This document shows, piece by piece, positions 34,640-43,044 of a stretch of 64,000 nucleotides of DNA (the first letter of the stretch is position 1; every line of letters starts with the position of its first letter). The notes under the pieces were generated by a model that was not told the DNA's origin, did not search any database, and saw nothing but the letters and a program-made list of their open reading frames with translations. Location: the NCBI GenBank assembly GCA_903929795.1, contig CAIYWC010000185.1, positions 1 through 64,000 of the forward strand, read 5' to 3'. This DNA is from an uncultured Myxococcales bacterium. GTDB lineage: Bacteria > Myxococcota_A > UBA9042. Position numbers and translations under genes: made by a program.

Positions 34640-36031
34640 CTAGCCGTCGTCCCGGGCTTGGCGGGCCTGGTGCAGCGTGCGCAGCGAGGCATCGGGCGGC
34701 AGCTCCAGGTCGGCCGACTTGGCGGCTGCGATGCGCTGCGACGTGTAGATGCCGCCGTGGCCGCTGAAGAAATACGCCGCAAAGCACGCGACGGCGAAAT
34801 ACGCGACGTTTGGGCCGCCGCCGGCGCCAAAAAGCTCGACGGCCATGATCGTGCAGGCCAGCGGCGTGTTGGCCGCGGCGGCAAAGACGGCGACAAAGCC
34901 CAGGCCGGCGAAGAGGTCGACCGGTGCGCTGAACGGTCCCGCCAGCGCGTTGCCCAGCGTGGCGCCGATGAAAAAGAGCGGCGTGACCTCGCCGCCCTTG
35001 AAGCCGCTGCCGAGCGTGACGGCGGTGAACGCGATCTTGAGCAACCAGCTCCACGGCTGCGCGCCCCCGGAGTGAAACGCGGCGACGATGCTGACCGCGT
35101 GCGGATCGGGCGACGTGACGCCGATGCCGAGGTAATCCGTGCCGAAAACCAGCGCGAGGCCGATGACGCCGACGCCGCCGACCGCCGGGCGCAGGTAGGG
35201 CACCGCGATCGCGCGCTTGATCGCGTGCTGGACGCGATGCCCGATCTCCGTGAACAGCCGCGCGGCAAGGCCGAACAGCGCGCCGGCACAGGCGATTTTG
35301 AGCAAGAGCAGCCAGTTGAGGTGCAAAAAAGGATCGCCGGCGATGGTTGCGATCCGGTAGGGCGTGTGGCCGACGCCCCACGCGCCGCAGGTCCAGTCGG
35401 CGGCGATGGCTGCGATGAGGCAGGGCAGGACCGCGCCGTAGCTCATGCGGCCGATGGTCAGGACCTCCATGGCGAAGACGGTGCCGGCGAGCGGGGTGCC
35501 AAAGACGCCGCCGAAGCCGCCTGCGATGCCGGCCATCAGGAGCGTGCGGGTGTCGGCAGGCGTGAGGAATTTCAGCGCGCGGGCCACGCCGCTGGCGATG
35601 CCGCCGCCCATCTGGACCGCCGTGCCTTCGCGCCCCGCCGAGCCGCCGCACAGGTGCGTCGCCAGCGTTCCCAGCAGCACAAGCGGCACGATGCGCACTG
35701 GAACCCCGCCGCCGGGCTGGTGAATTTCGTCGACGATCAGGTTGCTGCCGCCCTCCACCGAACGCCCGAGCCAGTGGTAGAGCAGCCCGACCAGCACGCC
35801 CGCGACCGGCAGCAGGTACAGCAGCCACGGCTGAGCCATCCGCAGCGCCGTGACGCGCTCCAGCGACCACAGGAACAACGCGCAAGCAGACCCGATTGCC
35901 GCGCCCACCGGCAGCACGAGCAGCAGCCACTTGGCGACGTATCGCAGCAACACAGGCAGATCCCGCAGCGGCGCGCGATGCGTCCAAAGCCCAAACTTCT
36001 GCGCGGGCGAGGGCGACAAGGAAACTCCCAT
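34640..36031 (-). CDS. ClC-family chloride/fluoride channel
   Basis: 463 residues from ATG 36031; about ten hydrophobic helices. The gating-glutamate motif is GGSAGREGTAVQMGGG, and FKGGEVTPLFFIGATLGN stands at the second anion-binding segment. The first signature is GGSNLIVDEIH instead of GSGIP, as in the subgroup usually annotated voltage-gated chloride channel. No CBS domains. It moves anions across the inner membrane; whether as a channel or an H+ antiporter cannot be told. Same strand as the glmS-like gene, 85 bp upstream of it. Confidence 0.88.
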   Translation of the reverse strand: MGVSLSPSPAQKFGLWTHRAPLRDLPVLLRYVAKWLLLVLPVGAAIGSACALFLWSLERVTALRMAQPWLLYLLPVAGVLVGLLYHWLGRSVEGGSNLIVDEIHQPGGGVPVRIVPLVLLGTLATHLCGGSAGREGTAVQMGGGIASGVARALKFLTPADTRTLLMAGIAGGFGGVFGTPLAGTVFAMEVLTIGRMSYGAVLPCLIAAIAADWTCGAWGVGHTPYRIATIAGDPFLHLNWLLLLKIACAGALFGLAARLFTEIGHRVQHAIKRAIAVPYLRPAVGGVGVIGLALVFGTDYLGIGVTSPDPHAVSIVAAFHSGGAQPWSWLLKIAFTAVTLGSGFKGGEVTPLFFIGATLGNALAGPFSAPVDLFAGLGFVAVFAAAANTPLACTIMAVELFGAGGGPNVAYFAVACFAAYFFSGHGGIYTSQRIAAAKSADLELPPDASLRTLHQARQARDDG

Positions 36032-36234
36032 CGGGCGGCCCTGCCGGGCACGCGGATCGGCGAAAGCCAACAGGAACGGACGCCGCGGCTAAGGTAGCGG
36101 GCGATCCCGGGGGCGTCAAAGGAATGGCCGATTTGTCGTGCACGGCCGCAAGCCCGCCGGTTGACGGGGGCCGGCGCGCGCGCGGACACTCGCGGGCAAC
36201 GGCGCGCACGTTCGCGCCCACTGGATGCGCCGCA

Positions 36235-37320
36235 ATGACCCGCCATTTTCGCGATTTACCAGGATTTTTTGCGTTTTTTGCCCTCGCAACCGCGTGCGGG
36301 ACGGCCACGACGGCTGCGAATGGCGCAGACGCCGCTTCGGATGTCGCCGCTGACGTCGCCGGCGCGACGGATGCTGCGGTTGCGGATTCAGGCGTTGACG
36401 TCGCCGCGGATGCCACAGCTGACGTTGCGCCAGCGGACGCTGCCGATGCCGCCGACGCCCCGACCGCCGATACCGCTGTGCTTTCAAGCGAGTCCGGGAT
36501 CTGGACCGAGCTGCCTTCCGCGTCCACCAACACGCTCGCGGGCATCTGGGGCAGCGGCGCCTCCGACATCTGGGCGGTCGGCGAGCAGGGCGCCATCCTG
36601 CACGGCGACGGCGCGGCCTGGCACCCAGCATTCTCTCCAACGTTCCAATGGTTACAGGCCATCTGGGGCAGCAGCGCGACCGACATCTGGGCGGTCGGCA
36701 CCTCTGGCACGATCGTCCATTTCGCGGGCAAAGGCTGGAGCATCGTCCACGCTGGCGTCAAGGACAGCCTCTACGCGGTCGCCGGCAGCGGTCCGGACGA
36801 CGTGTGGGCGGTCGGCGATGCCGGGCTCGTGTTGCACAAAGACGCGAGCGGCTGGCACAAGGTCAGCGTGCCGACCACGGCGTTCCTGTACGGCGTCTGG
36901 GCCTTCAGCCCCAGCGACGTCTGGATCTCCGGCGGCCTGGGTACCGCGCTGCATTTCGACGGCAGCCAGTGGACCGCGACCAACACCGGCGCCACCGGCA
37001 CGCTGGAAGGCATCTGGGGCCTCAAGCCCGACGACGTTTGGGCCGCGGGCAACTACGGCACACTGCTGCATTGGGACGGCAAGGCGTGGACGCACGCCAT
37101 CGGCACCGACCCAACGAGCTACCTGTTTCGCGTCTGGGGCGCCGCCGCCAACGACCTCTGGGCGTCCGGCAACGCCGGCGTGCTCCTGCATTTCAACGGC
37201 GCGACCTGGAGCCCGTATGCCATCGGCACCGACCAGGAGCTGCGCAGCTTCTGGGGCGCCGGCACAGGCGACGTCTGGTTGGTCGGCCCGGCCGACACGC
37301 TGTACCACTACACGCCGTGA
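36235..37320 (+). CDS. Lipoprotein with WxxxxDxWAVG propeller repeats
   Basis: 361 residues from ATG 36235. A signal peptide ends at a weak lipobox (ATAC, Cys21). A long Ala/Asp-only stalk runs to about residue 80. Then about seven repeats of roughly 38 residues follow the pattern GIWGxxxxDIWAVGxxGxIxH. Such repeats build beta-propellers in exported proteins of Myxococcota-like bacteria. Likely surface-exposed and of unknown function. It is divergent from the ClC gene (203-bp gap). Confidence 0.82.
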   Translation: MTRHFRDLPGFFAFFALATACGTATTAANGADAASDVAADVAGATDAAVADSGVDVAADATADVAPADAADAADAPTADTAVLSSESGIWTELPSASTNTLAGIWGSGASDIWAVGEQGAILHGDGAAWHPAFSPTFQWLQAIWGSSATDIWAVGTSGTIVHFAGKGWSIVHAGVKDSLYAVAGSGPDDVWAVGDAGLVLHKDASGWHKVSVPTTAFLYGVWAFSPSDVWISGGLGTALHFDGSQWTATNTGATGTLEGIWGLKPDDVWAAGNYGTLLHWDGKAWTHAIGTDPTSYLFRVWGAAANDLWASGNAGVLLHFNGATWSPYAIGTDQELRSFWGAGTGDVWLVGPADTLYHYTP

Positions 37321-37387
37321 TTGCGCCAAGTGCGCGTAGTTTCAGGAGAAAGTTGTTGACGGTGCGGCAGCTGTCAGCCGTGCGGCG

Positions 37388-38914
37388 TCAGTCTTCCCGC
37401 CAGACCAACACGCCGCCGCCGGCGTTCGGGTCCTGCCAGGCCAGCCAGCGCTTGCCGTCGGAGCCCAAAGCGATGCGCGCGAACTGTGCGGATTTACTGC
37501 GCGATCGATCGACATCCGGGCTGCAGGTGCTCCACGTCGTGCCGTCGGGGCTGAGCGCGAGCTTGGGCTCGCCGCAGGTGCCGCCGCCGGGCGCGCTGCT
37601 GGCCCAGGTGATGGCGCTGACGTCCTTGGCGCTGGTGACCAGGCGCGTGAACAGGCCGCCGCCGCCGGTACCGTCGACGGGCAACGGGAGCGCCGTGCCC
37701 CAGCTGTTGCCGTCGGTGGACGTGACGAAGACGACCGGCTGGACCGTGGTCGCGGAGTCGTGGAGGGTCACCGCCGCGCGGGGCTTGACGCCGCTGAACG
37801 CCAAGCTGATGGACGCGGCGCTGTCGGCAAACCCCAGCGAGTCGACGATGCGCGTGGCGTTCGCGGCGCCGGGCCGCCAGAAGGTTGCGATGACGCCGCC
37901 GTTGGTGCCGTGGCTGAAGTAGCCGACCGCGGGCGTGAGCGACGCGTCGAGGGCGATCGACGGCGCGAACGGCAGGAGCTTGTCAGCGCTCGCGGCGGCC
38001 GGCGCTTCCAGCTTGGCGGTCCAGCCCTTGGGCGCGGTGGAGAGCGTGCCGGTGGCGTAGAACAGCCGCGCGCCGTCCTGGAGCCAGGCGATGCTGGCCT
38101 TGCCGTTGCCGATCGTCAGCGCGGGCTGGCTGTACGACGTGCCGGCGGGCGATACCGCGATGGTGTCTTGGGTCCACGTCTGGCCGGCGTCGGTGGAGAG
38201 CGCCCAGTCCAATTCCTGGCCGTCGGCCGCGGCCCAGACCACCGCAAAAGTGCCGTTCACGCCGCCGCTGTCAAAGCCGAGCGCCGCTGCGACAGTGCCC
38301 GCGCCGCCGAGCGCCAAGCCGCTCGTGATTTTGCTGGGCGATTTCCAGGCGCTGCTGCGGCGGTCCCAGCCGACGAACTGAAGTGACGTGCCGTTGTGGT
38401 AAATCACCGCTGGGTCGCCGTTGCCTTCCAGCACGAGGTCGACCGCGGTGCCGAATGTGGCCTCGGCGCCGGTGGGCGCGCTCGCGACGGTGTGGAAGCC
38501 GGGCGCGGGGGCGCCGACGGTGACCTCGTTGGAGGTGTCGCCCAGCGCGGTGCCGACCCGCGCGCGGACTCGGTAGCGGTAGGTCGCGGCCTGGGCGACG
38601 GTCAAGTCAGCGAACACAAAAATACTAGAAGAAACAGGTGTTTGCGCGACAAAGTCGCCGCCCAACGCGGCGCGTTCCACGACGTAGCCGTCAACGCCCG
38701 CTGTCGGGCTCTTTTGCCACGAAAACCCCGCGGCGTTCTTGCTGGCGGACGTGCACGCGAACGCGGTGGGCGCGGCAATGCCGGTCGCGGTGACGCCGAT
38801 CGGGCCGCTGTCCACGCTGGCGTCCGCCCCGCCGGTGGCGCTGCTGGAAGCCGCAGTGCCGCAGCCCAGTATCAGCGCGCAAGAACAGAGAATCCTTGAG
38901 AATGTACGGGCCAC
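37388..38914 (-). CDS. Lipoprotein with fibronectin-III-like domain and sialidase-like propeller
   Basis: 508 residues. The GTG start at 38914 is chosen for the GGGAGG 6 nt upstream and the immediate signal peptide with lipobox (LGC, Cys18). Residues about 45-145 resemble a fibronectin type III domain (VDGYVVERA, TYRYRVRARVG). The rest has repeated SxDxGxTW-like and SPDGTTWS segments typical of sialidase/BNR propellers. Probably exported and carbohydrate- or protein-binding. A patch of rare AT-rich codons lies at 38611-38645. Confidence 0.75.
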   Translation of the reverse strand: MARTFSRILCSCALILGCGTAASSSATGGADASVDSGPIGVTATGIAAPTAFACTSASKNAAGFSWQKSPTAGVDGYVVERAALGGDFVAQTPVSSSIFVFADLTVAQAATYRYRVRARVGTALGDTSNEVTVGAPAPGFHTVASAPTGAEATFGTAVDLVLEGNGDPAVIYHNGTSLQFVGWDRRSSAWKSPSKITSGLALGGAGTVAAALGFDSGGVNGTFAVVWAAADGQELDWALSTDAGQTWTQDTIAVSPAGTSYSQPALTIGNGKASIAWLQDGARLFYATGTLSTAPKGWTAKLEAPAAASADKLLPFAPSIALDASLTPAVGYFSHGTNGGVIATFWRPGAANATRIVDSLGFADSAASISLAFSGVKPRAAVTLHDSATTVQPVVFVTSTDGNSWGTALPLPVDGTGGGGLFTRLVTSAKDVSAITWASSAPGGGTCGEPKLALSPDGTTWSTCSPDVDRSRSKSAQFARIALGSDGKRWLAWQDPNAGGGVLVWRED

Positions 38915-38948
38915 GTGGCACCTCCCGAAGCCGGAGTCTAGCACTTTG

Positions 38949-39863
38949 TCACGGCCACACATACACCGCGCCCAGGACGCCGCCAAACGTCACAGTCGCG
39001 TTCTGGCTCAGCCCCGGCAGCGGCAGCTGCGCCGTCAGCCCCGCGTGCAGTCGAAGCACTGCGGTCGCCTGCCACAGCAGCGTCGTCCCGGCCGACCACT
39101 GGCTGCGCTGGCTCTCGGCCAGCACCTGACCGTTGAGCGTCGACGCGCCCGCCCCCAGCCAGGTTACGGCCAGCGAGCCGTACAAGTCGGCCGGCAATTC
39201 CCGCACGACCGCGGCCGTCGCCGTGCCCGACATACCCTGCTGCGCCCGCAAGTCGCCGACCTGCCGCGGCGCCGCCCAGGTCGCCACGCCCGCCAGCTGG
39301 ACCAGCCACGGCTGCCATTGCCGCTCCAGTACCACCGCCGCCCGCAGCTGCCAGGTCCCGGTGCCGGTCACATCCGTCGCCAGCGGCGCCTTCGCTTGGT
39401 CCGCCGCCCGCCCGGTTGGCATCGTCACGCCCGCAACGACTGCCAACGCCGGCCAGGGCCGTGCATCGTCCAGCCGCAGTACGTCCGCGCGCGCCGCCAC
39501 ATCGACATCGCCCAGACCTTGACCCGTCGCCCACGGCACGCCCGGCACCACGCGCGCCGTCTCCAGCCACGGCACCGTCAGCGCCACCTGGACGCGCCGC
39601 GACACGCGCACGGCCGCCAGCAGGTCCTGCTCGAGGTCGATCTCGCGGTTGCCCGCGCCTGCCGCCTGCCACTTTCCGGTCGCGTCCACGCTGCCGAGCC
39701 CGCCGACCTGCCGCAGCACCAGACCGGCGGCCGCGCGCTCCAGGTCGCCGAGGCGAATCGGGGCCACGGCTTGGCCGCCGGAACAGCACGCCTGGGCGAA
39801 CGCGCCGGACGACCAAAACACCAGTAAAATCGCGCTAAGGCACGTCAACGGTCGGCTGAACAT
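38949..39863 (-). CDS. Secreted beta-barrel-like outer-membrane protein
   Basis: 304 residues from ATG 39863, with a signal peptide cleaved after AFA (residue 23) just before QACCSGG. The mature part is a series of amphipathic strands (VQVALTVPWLETARVVPGV, YGSLAVTWLGAG) ending in VYVWP, consistent with a barrel. The paired cysteines at the mature N-terminus are conspicuous. Its start overlaps the end of the YtkA-like gene by 29 nt, and the lipoprotein at 38914 follows 34 bp downstream, so all three form an operon. Confidence 0.7.
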   Translation of the reverse strand: MFSRPLTCLSAILLVFWSSGAFAQACCSGGQAVAPIRLGDLERAAAGLVLRQVGGLGSVDATGKWQAAGAGNREIDLEQDLLAAVRVSRRVQVALTVPWLETARVVPGVPWATGQGLGDVDVAARADVLRLDDARPWPALAVVAGVTMPTGRAADQAKAPLATDVTGTGTWQLRAAVVLERQWQPWLVQLAGVATWAAPRQVGDLRAQQGMSGTATAAVVRELPADLYGSLAVTWLGAGASTLNGQVLAESQRSQWSAGTTLLWQATAVLRLHAGLTAQLPLPGLSQNATVTFGGVLGAVYVWP

Positions 39864-40260
39864 GGCCCTCCTGCGCGCCCTTTTGGAGCGAGATCCGCAA
39901 CTGCCACGTGCCCGCCATGAACAGCTCCAGCGGCTGGGCGAGGTAGTGCCCGTCGCCCTGCGGCGTGACCGTCGGCGCGACGTCCGAGCCGTGATTCATC
40001 GCCGGCATCCAAGGCAGCACCGTCACCGTCAGGCCGTCCACCGGCTTGGACTGCGCATCGGTCACGAGCACGTCCAGCTTGGCGTTGGCGCGCGGCGGCG
40101 GCTGGGTGGGCGAGGTCCGCAGCGCGACTTGCAACAGCCCATCGTCCGTTGTCGCCGTTGTCAGGGCGACCGCGGGGAAACCAGCGTCCGACGCCGCCGT
40201 CGTTTGGCACGCGGCAAAGACCGCGACAGCGAAAGACAAGACACCGGTTTGGCGACGCAC
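39835..40260 (-). CDS. YtkA/FixH-like lipoprotein
   Basis: 141 residues. The GTG start at 40260 is supported by GGAGG 5 nt upstream and a lipobox (FAAC, Cys18). The mature part is one beta-sandwich of the YtkA type: LDVLVTDAQSKPV, then VLPWMPAMNHGS and GTWQLRISL. The Met/His motif MPAMNHG is characteristic and has been linked to copper-handling or oxidase-assembly relatives. The gene overlaps the next (barrel) gene by 29 nt, so the two products probably work together in the envelope. Confidence 0.78.
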   Translation of the reverse strand: MRRQTGVLSFAVAVFAACQTTAASDAGFPAVALTTATTDDGLLQVALRTSPTQPPPRANAKLDVLVTDAQSKPVDGLTVTVLPWMPAMNHGSDVAPTVTPQGDGHYLAQPLELFMAGTWQLRISLQKGAQEGHVQPTVDVP

Positions 40261-40335
40261 GCGGACCTCCGGTGCGCGAGTGTACGCGTGCTCCGCAGCC
40301 GGGTCGATGCGACAGGTTGTCGCGGCGGTCGCGCG

Positions 40336-40462
40336 CCATACGCTGCGGCCGAGGTTCGAGATCAAACGTCTTCTATCCGCGGCGTGCCACCGAAGGTGCG
40401 CGCTCGCGGTACCAGTCCGAAATGCGACAGATCTGGCCCAAAAACCTTGAACTCCGAAGCAG
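40336..40462 (+). repeat. Dispersed element family 1, copy C
   Basis: Read on the + strand it contains ATCCGCGGCGTGCCACCG, GTGCGCGCTCGCGGT and CAGTCCGAAATGCGACAG, matching the other four copies. Unlike copies A, B and E it is not next to a stop codon. It lies between the divergent YtkA-like and gpmI genes, 84-210 bp upstream of the gpmI start. Confidence 0.75.
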
Positions 40463-40545
40463 CTCGGGATGGTTGGACCCGTTGCCCGACACCGAAAACA
40501 GCTTATCCTGTCACCCGCCCTGGCCGTCGGGCAGAGGAATCCGCG

Positions 40546-42222
40546 ATGACCGTCGAGAAGCTGCCTCCCCTGTCTGGTATCCAAAAGCCCAAGGGTCCTC
40601 TGGTCTTGGCCATCCTCGACGGCGTCGGCTGGGGGCTGGGCGACGGTGGCGATGCGGTGGCGCGGGCGCGCAAGCCGAACCTGGAGCGGCTGTGGCGTTC
40701 CTCGCCGACCGTTGCGTTGGCGGCGCATGGCACCGCGGTGGGGATGCCTTCAGACGCCGACATGGGCAACTCGGAAGTGGGCCACAATGCGCTCGGTGCG
40801 GGCCGGGTGTTCCGTCAAGGCGCGGCGCTCGTGCAGGATGCGATCGCGTCGGGGCGCATTTGGCACGGCGCGACGTGGCAGTGGCTGATGGCCGCGGTGG
40901 GCAATCACCAGCCGCATACGCTGCACCTGTGTGGGCTGCTGTCGGACGGCAATGTGCACGCGCACATCGATCACGTGCTGGCGCTGGTCGCTGCCGCCGA
41001 TCACGCGCACGTCGCGCGCATCCGCGTGCACGTGCTGGCGGACGGGCGGGACGTGGCGGAGGGCAGCTTTGACACTTTCGCGGCGATGCTCGAAGCGGCG
41101 CTGCACTCCTACCGCGACCGGGACTACAGGATCGCTTCGGGCGGCGGCCGCATGGCGATTACCATGGACCGCTACGACGCAGATTGGCCCATGGTTGCCC
41201 GTGGTTGGGCGACGCATGTCCGCGGCGAGGGCAGGGGCTTCGCCTCGGTGAAGGCCGCGCTGCAGCAGCTGCGCCAGGAGCCGGGAGGCAACAGCGACCA
41301 GACGCTCCCGCCGTTTGTCATTCACGACGACAAGGACAAGCCCATCGGCCAAGTGCAGGATGGCGACGCCTTTGTGTTTTGGAATTTTCGCGGCGACCGG
41401 GCGATCGAGATTACGCGCGCATTTGAGGAGGCGCATTTTCACGCTTTTGACCGCGGTCCGCGGCCCGAGGTGCGCTACGCCGGCATGATGCAATACGACG
41501 GCGATCTGGCGCTGCCGAAGCACTTTTTGGTGGAACCGCCGGTGATTGAGCGCACGATGGGCGAGTTCCTCGCCGTGCTGAGCTTGAAGACGCTGGCGAT
41601 CTCCGAGACGCAAAAATTCGGCCATGTCACGTATTTCTGGAATGGCAATCGCTCTGGCTTGCTGGAGCCGGATTTTGAGGAATACTTGGAAGTCCCGTCC
41701 GATCGCATCGCGTTTGATCAGCGACCGCAGATGCGCGCCCATGAAATCACCGACTTGGTCCTGCAGACGATGGCCGCCCAAGGGCCGCCGGACTTCATTC
41801 GCTTGAATTATCCCAATGGCGACATGGTCGGGCATACCGGCAATTTTCTCGCGACCGTGGAGGCGATTCAGGTGCTGGACGCGGAGATCGGCCGGCTGCT
41901 GCAGGAAGTGAGCGCGCGCGGCGGGGTCCTTGTCGTCACGGCGGACCACGGCAACGCCGATGACATGTGGATGCGCGACGGCAAAGGGCGGCCACTGACC
42001 GACGCGGAAGGCGAGCCGCTGCCCAAGACGAGCCACACGCTGAATCCGGTGCCGTTGACAATTTTTGACCCGGAGCATCCGGATGCTTGGCGCCTGCGCG
42101 ATTTCGCGGCGACCGGTGAAGTGCCAGGCTTGGCGAACGTGGCGGCGACGCTATTCAATTTGTTGGGCTATGTGGCGCCCAAGGACTACGCGCCGAGCTT
42201 GATTGAAGTGCGCGCGCCGTGA
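40546..42222 (+). CDS. gpmI: 2,3-bisphosphoglycerate-independent phosphoglycerate mutase
   Basis: 558 residues from ATG 40546 (AGAGGA upstream). Metal-binding and nucleophile motifs are in place: Asp25 in ILDGVGWG, Ser76 in GNSEVGHNALGAG, HVLADGRD, FWNFRGDRA, NYPNGDMVGHTG and TADHGNADDM. It interconverts 3- and 2-phosphoglycerate in glycolysis and gluconeogenesis with Mn2+. The N-terminal 18 residues precede the usual start of the fold. Copy C of element family 1 lies in its upstream region. Confidence 0.95.
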   Translation: MTVEKLPPLSGIQKPKGPLVLAILDGVGWGLGDGGDAVARARKPNLERLWRSSPTVALAAHGTAVGMPSDADMGNSEVGHNALGAGRVFRQGAALVQDAIASGRIWHGATWQWLMAAVGNHQPHTLHLCGLLSDGNVHAHIDHVLALVAAADHAHVARIRVHVLADGRDVAEGSFDTFAAMLEAALHSYRDRDYRIASGGGRMAITMDRYDADWPMVARGWATHVRGEGRGFASVKAALQQLRQEPGGNSDQTLPPFVIHDDKDKPIGQVQDGDAFVFWNFRGDRAIEITRAFEEAHFHAFDRGPRPEVRYAGMMQYDGDLALPKHFLVEPPVIERTMGEFLAVLSLKTLAISETQKFGHVTYFWNGNRSGLLEPDFEEYLEVPSDRIAFDQRPQMRAHEITDLVLQTMAAQGPPDFIRLNYPNGDMVGHTGNFLATVEAIQVLDAEIGRLLQEVSARGGVLVVTADHGNADDMWMRDGKGRPLTDAEGEPLPKTSHTLNPVPLTIFDPEHPDAWRLRDFAATGEVPGLANVAATLFNLLGYVAPKDYAPSLIEVRAP

Positions 42223-42231
42223 CCGCCGCTG

Positions 42232-43044
42232 CTATTGCGCCAACACGCGGCGCTGCACGAGCGCTTGCGCCGCCGTCGCGAAAACCAGCAGCCAGCCGAC
42301 GGAAGTGCCCAGCAGCCACCACACGTGCGCGTCCGGGGCGTTGCCCAGCAGCATCGAGCGGTACAATTCGGCCAGATGGTAAATCGGATTGGCGTGCATC
42401 GCCGCGGCCAGCCATCCCTGGTGCGCATCGATCGGAAAATACGTGTTGCTGATCAATCCCAGCGGCACGCCGACCAAAAAGACCGGGAAATTCATGTGAT
42501 CAATGCTGGGCACAATCGCGGTAAAACACAGGCCAAAAGCCGCGAAGCACCAGCCGACGAAAAAGCCGATGAGTGGTAACGCCACCAGCCACGCCGCGTG
42601 CACGTGCACGATCCCCAGGGCGTTGGCGGTCGCCAGCACGGCGCAGACCACGGTCGCGTTCAGAACGCCGCGCGCGCTCGCCCAGGTGATTTCGGCCCAG
42701 ACGATATGGCGCAGTTCCACTTGCGTTGCCAGCAAGCCATCCCAGGTTTTCTGATAGAACATCCGCACGTAGCTCGAATAAAGCGTCTCGAAAAACGGTG
42801 TGGCAAAAACCGTCTGCGCCACCAGTCCGGGCGCCATGTAGCTGATGTAATCCACGCTTTGGCCATGCCATTTCATCGCGCCGACGTACGCCCCCAGCCC
42901 GATGCCAAACGCCAGCAGCGACACAACCGGTTCCAGCGCTGGCGGCAGGAACGCCGTCCGCCAATTGCGCAAATAAACCTGGGCGTTGCGCAGAAAAACG
43001 GCGCGCGTGCGCCAATCGGCCAGATCGCGCAAATACGGGTTCAT
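42232..43044 (-). CDS. ABC-2 type exporter permease (NodJ-like)
   Basis: 270 residues, six hydrophobic helices. Family segments: MAPGLVAQTVF, SSYVRMFYQKTWDGLLATQV and SIDHMNFPVFLVGVPLGLISNTYFP, as in ABC-2 permeases of the NodJ/polysaccharide type. It overlaps the ATPase gene by 4 nt (ATGA), so translation is coupled. Together they form a two-component exporter; the substrate is not evident. It ends 9 bp from the gpmI stop on the other strand. Confidence 0.9.
   Translation of the reverse strand: MNPYLRDLADWRTRAVFLRNAQVYLRNWRTAFLPPALEPVVSLLAFGIGLGAYVGAMKWHGQSVDYISYMAPGLVAQTVFATPFFETLYSSYVRMFYQKTWDGLLATQVELRHIVWAEITWASARGVLNATVVCAVLATANALGIVHVHAAWLVALPLIGFFVGWCFAAFGLCFTAIVPSIDHMNFPVFLVGVPLGLISNTYFPIDAHQGWLAAAMHANPIYHLAELYRSMLLGNAPDAHVWWLLGTSVGWLLVFATAAQALVQRRVLAQ

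Noticed and set aside
32683-34767. 694-residue open frame antisense to the glmS-like gene
   Set aside because: No ribosome site or protein-like pattern; shadow of a gene with conserved catalytic motifs.
34555-35289. N-terminal extension of the GlmS-like protein into the ClC gene
   Set aside because: GlmS requires Cys directly after the initiator Met, which fixes the start at 34554. The upstream part is Arg/Ser-rich shadow sequence.
36031-36070. TTG start adding 13 residues to the ClC protein
   Set aside because: No Shine-Dalgarno sequence precedes the TTG. The ATG at 36031 is preferred, although its own site is also weak.
34410-36761. 783-residue minus-strand open frame across the ClC gene and promoter
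   Set aside because: Composition is low-complexity, and it would overlap the ClC gene and the lipoprotein gene in other frames.
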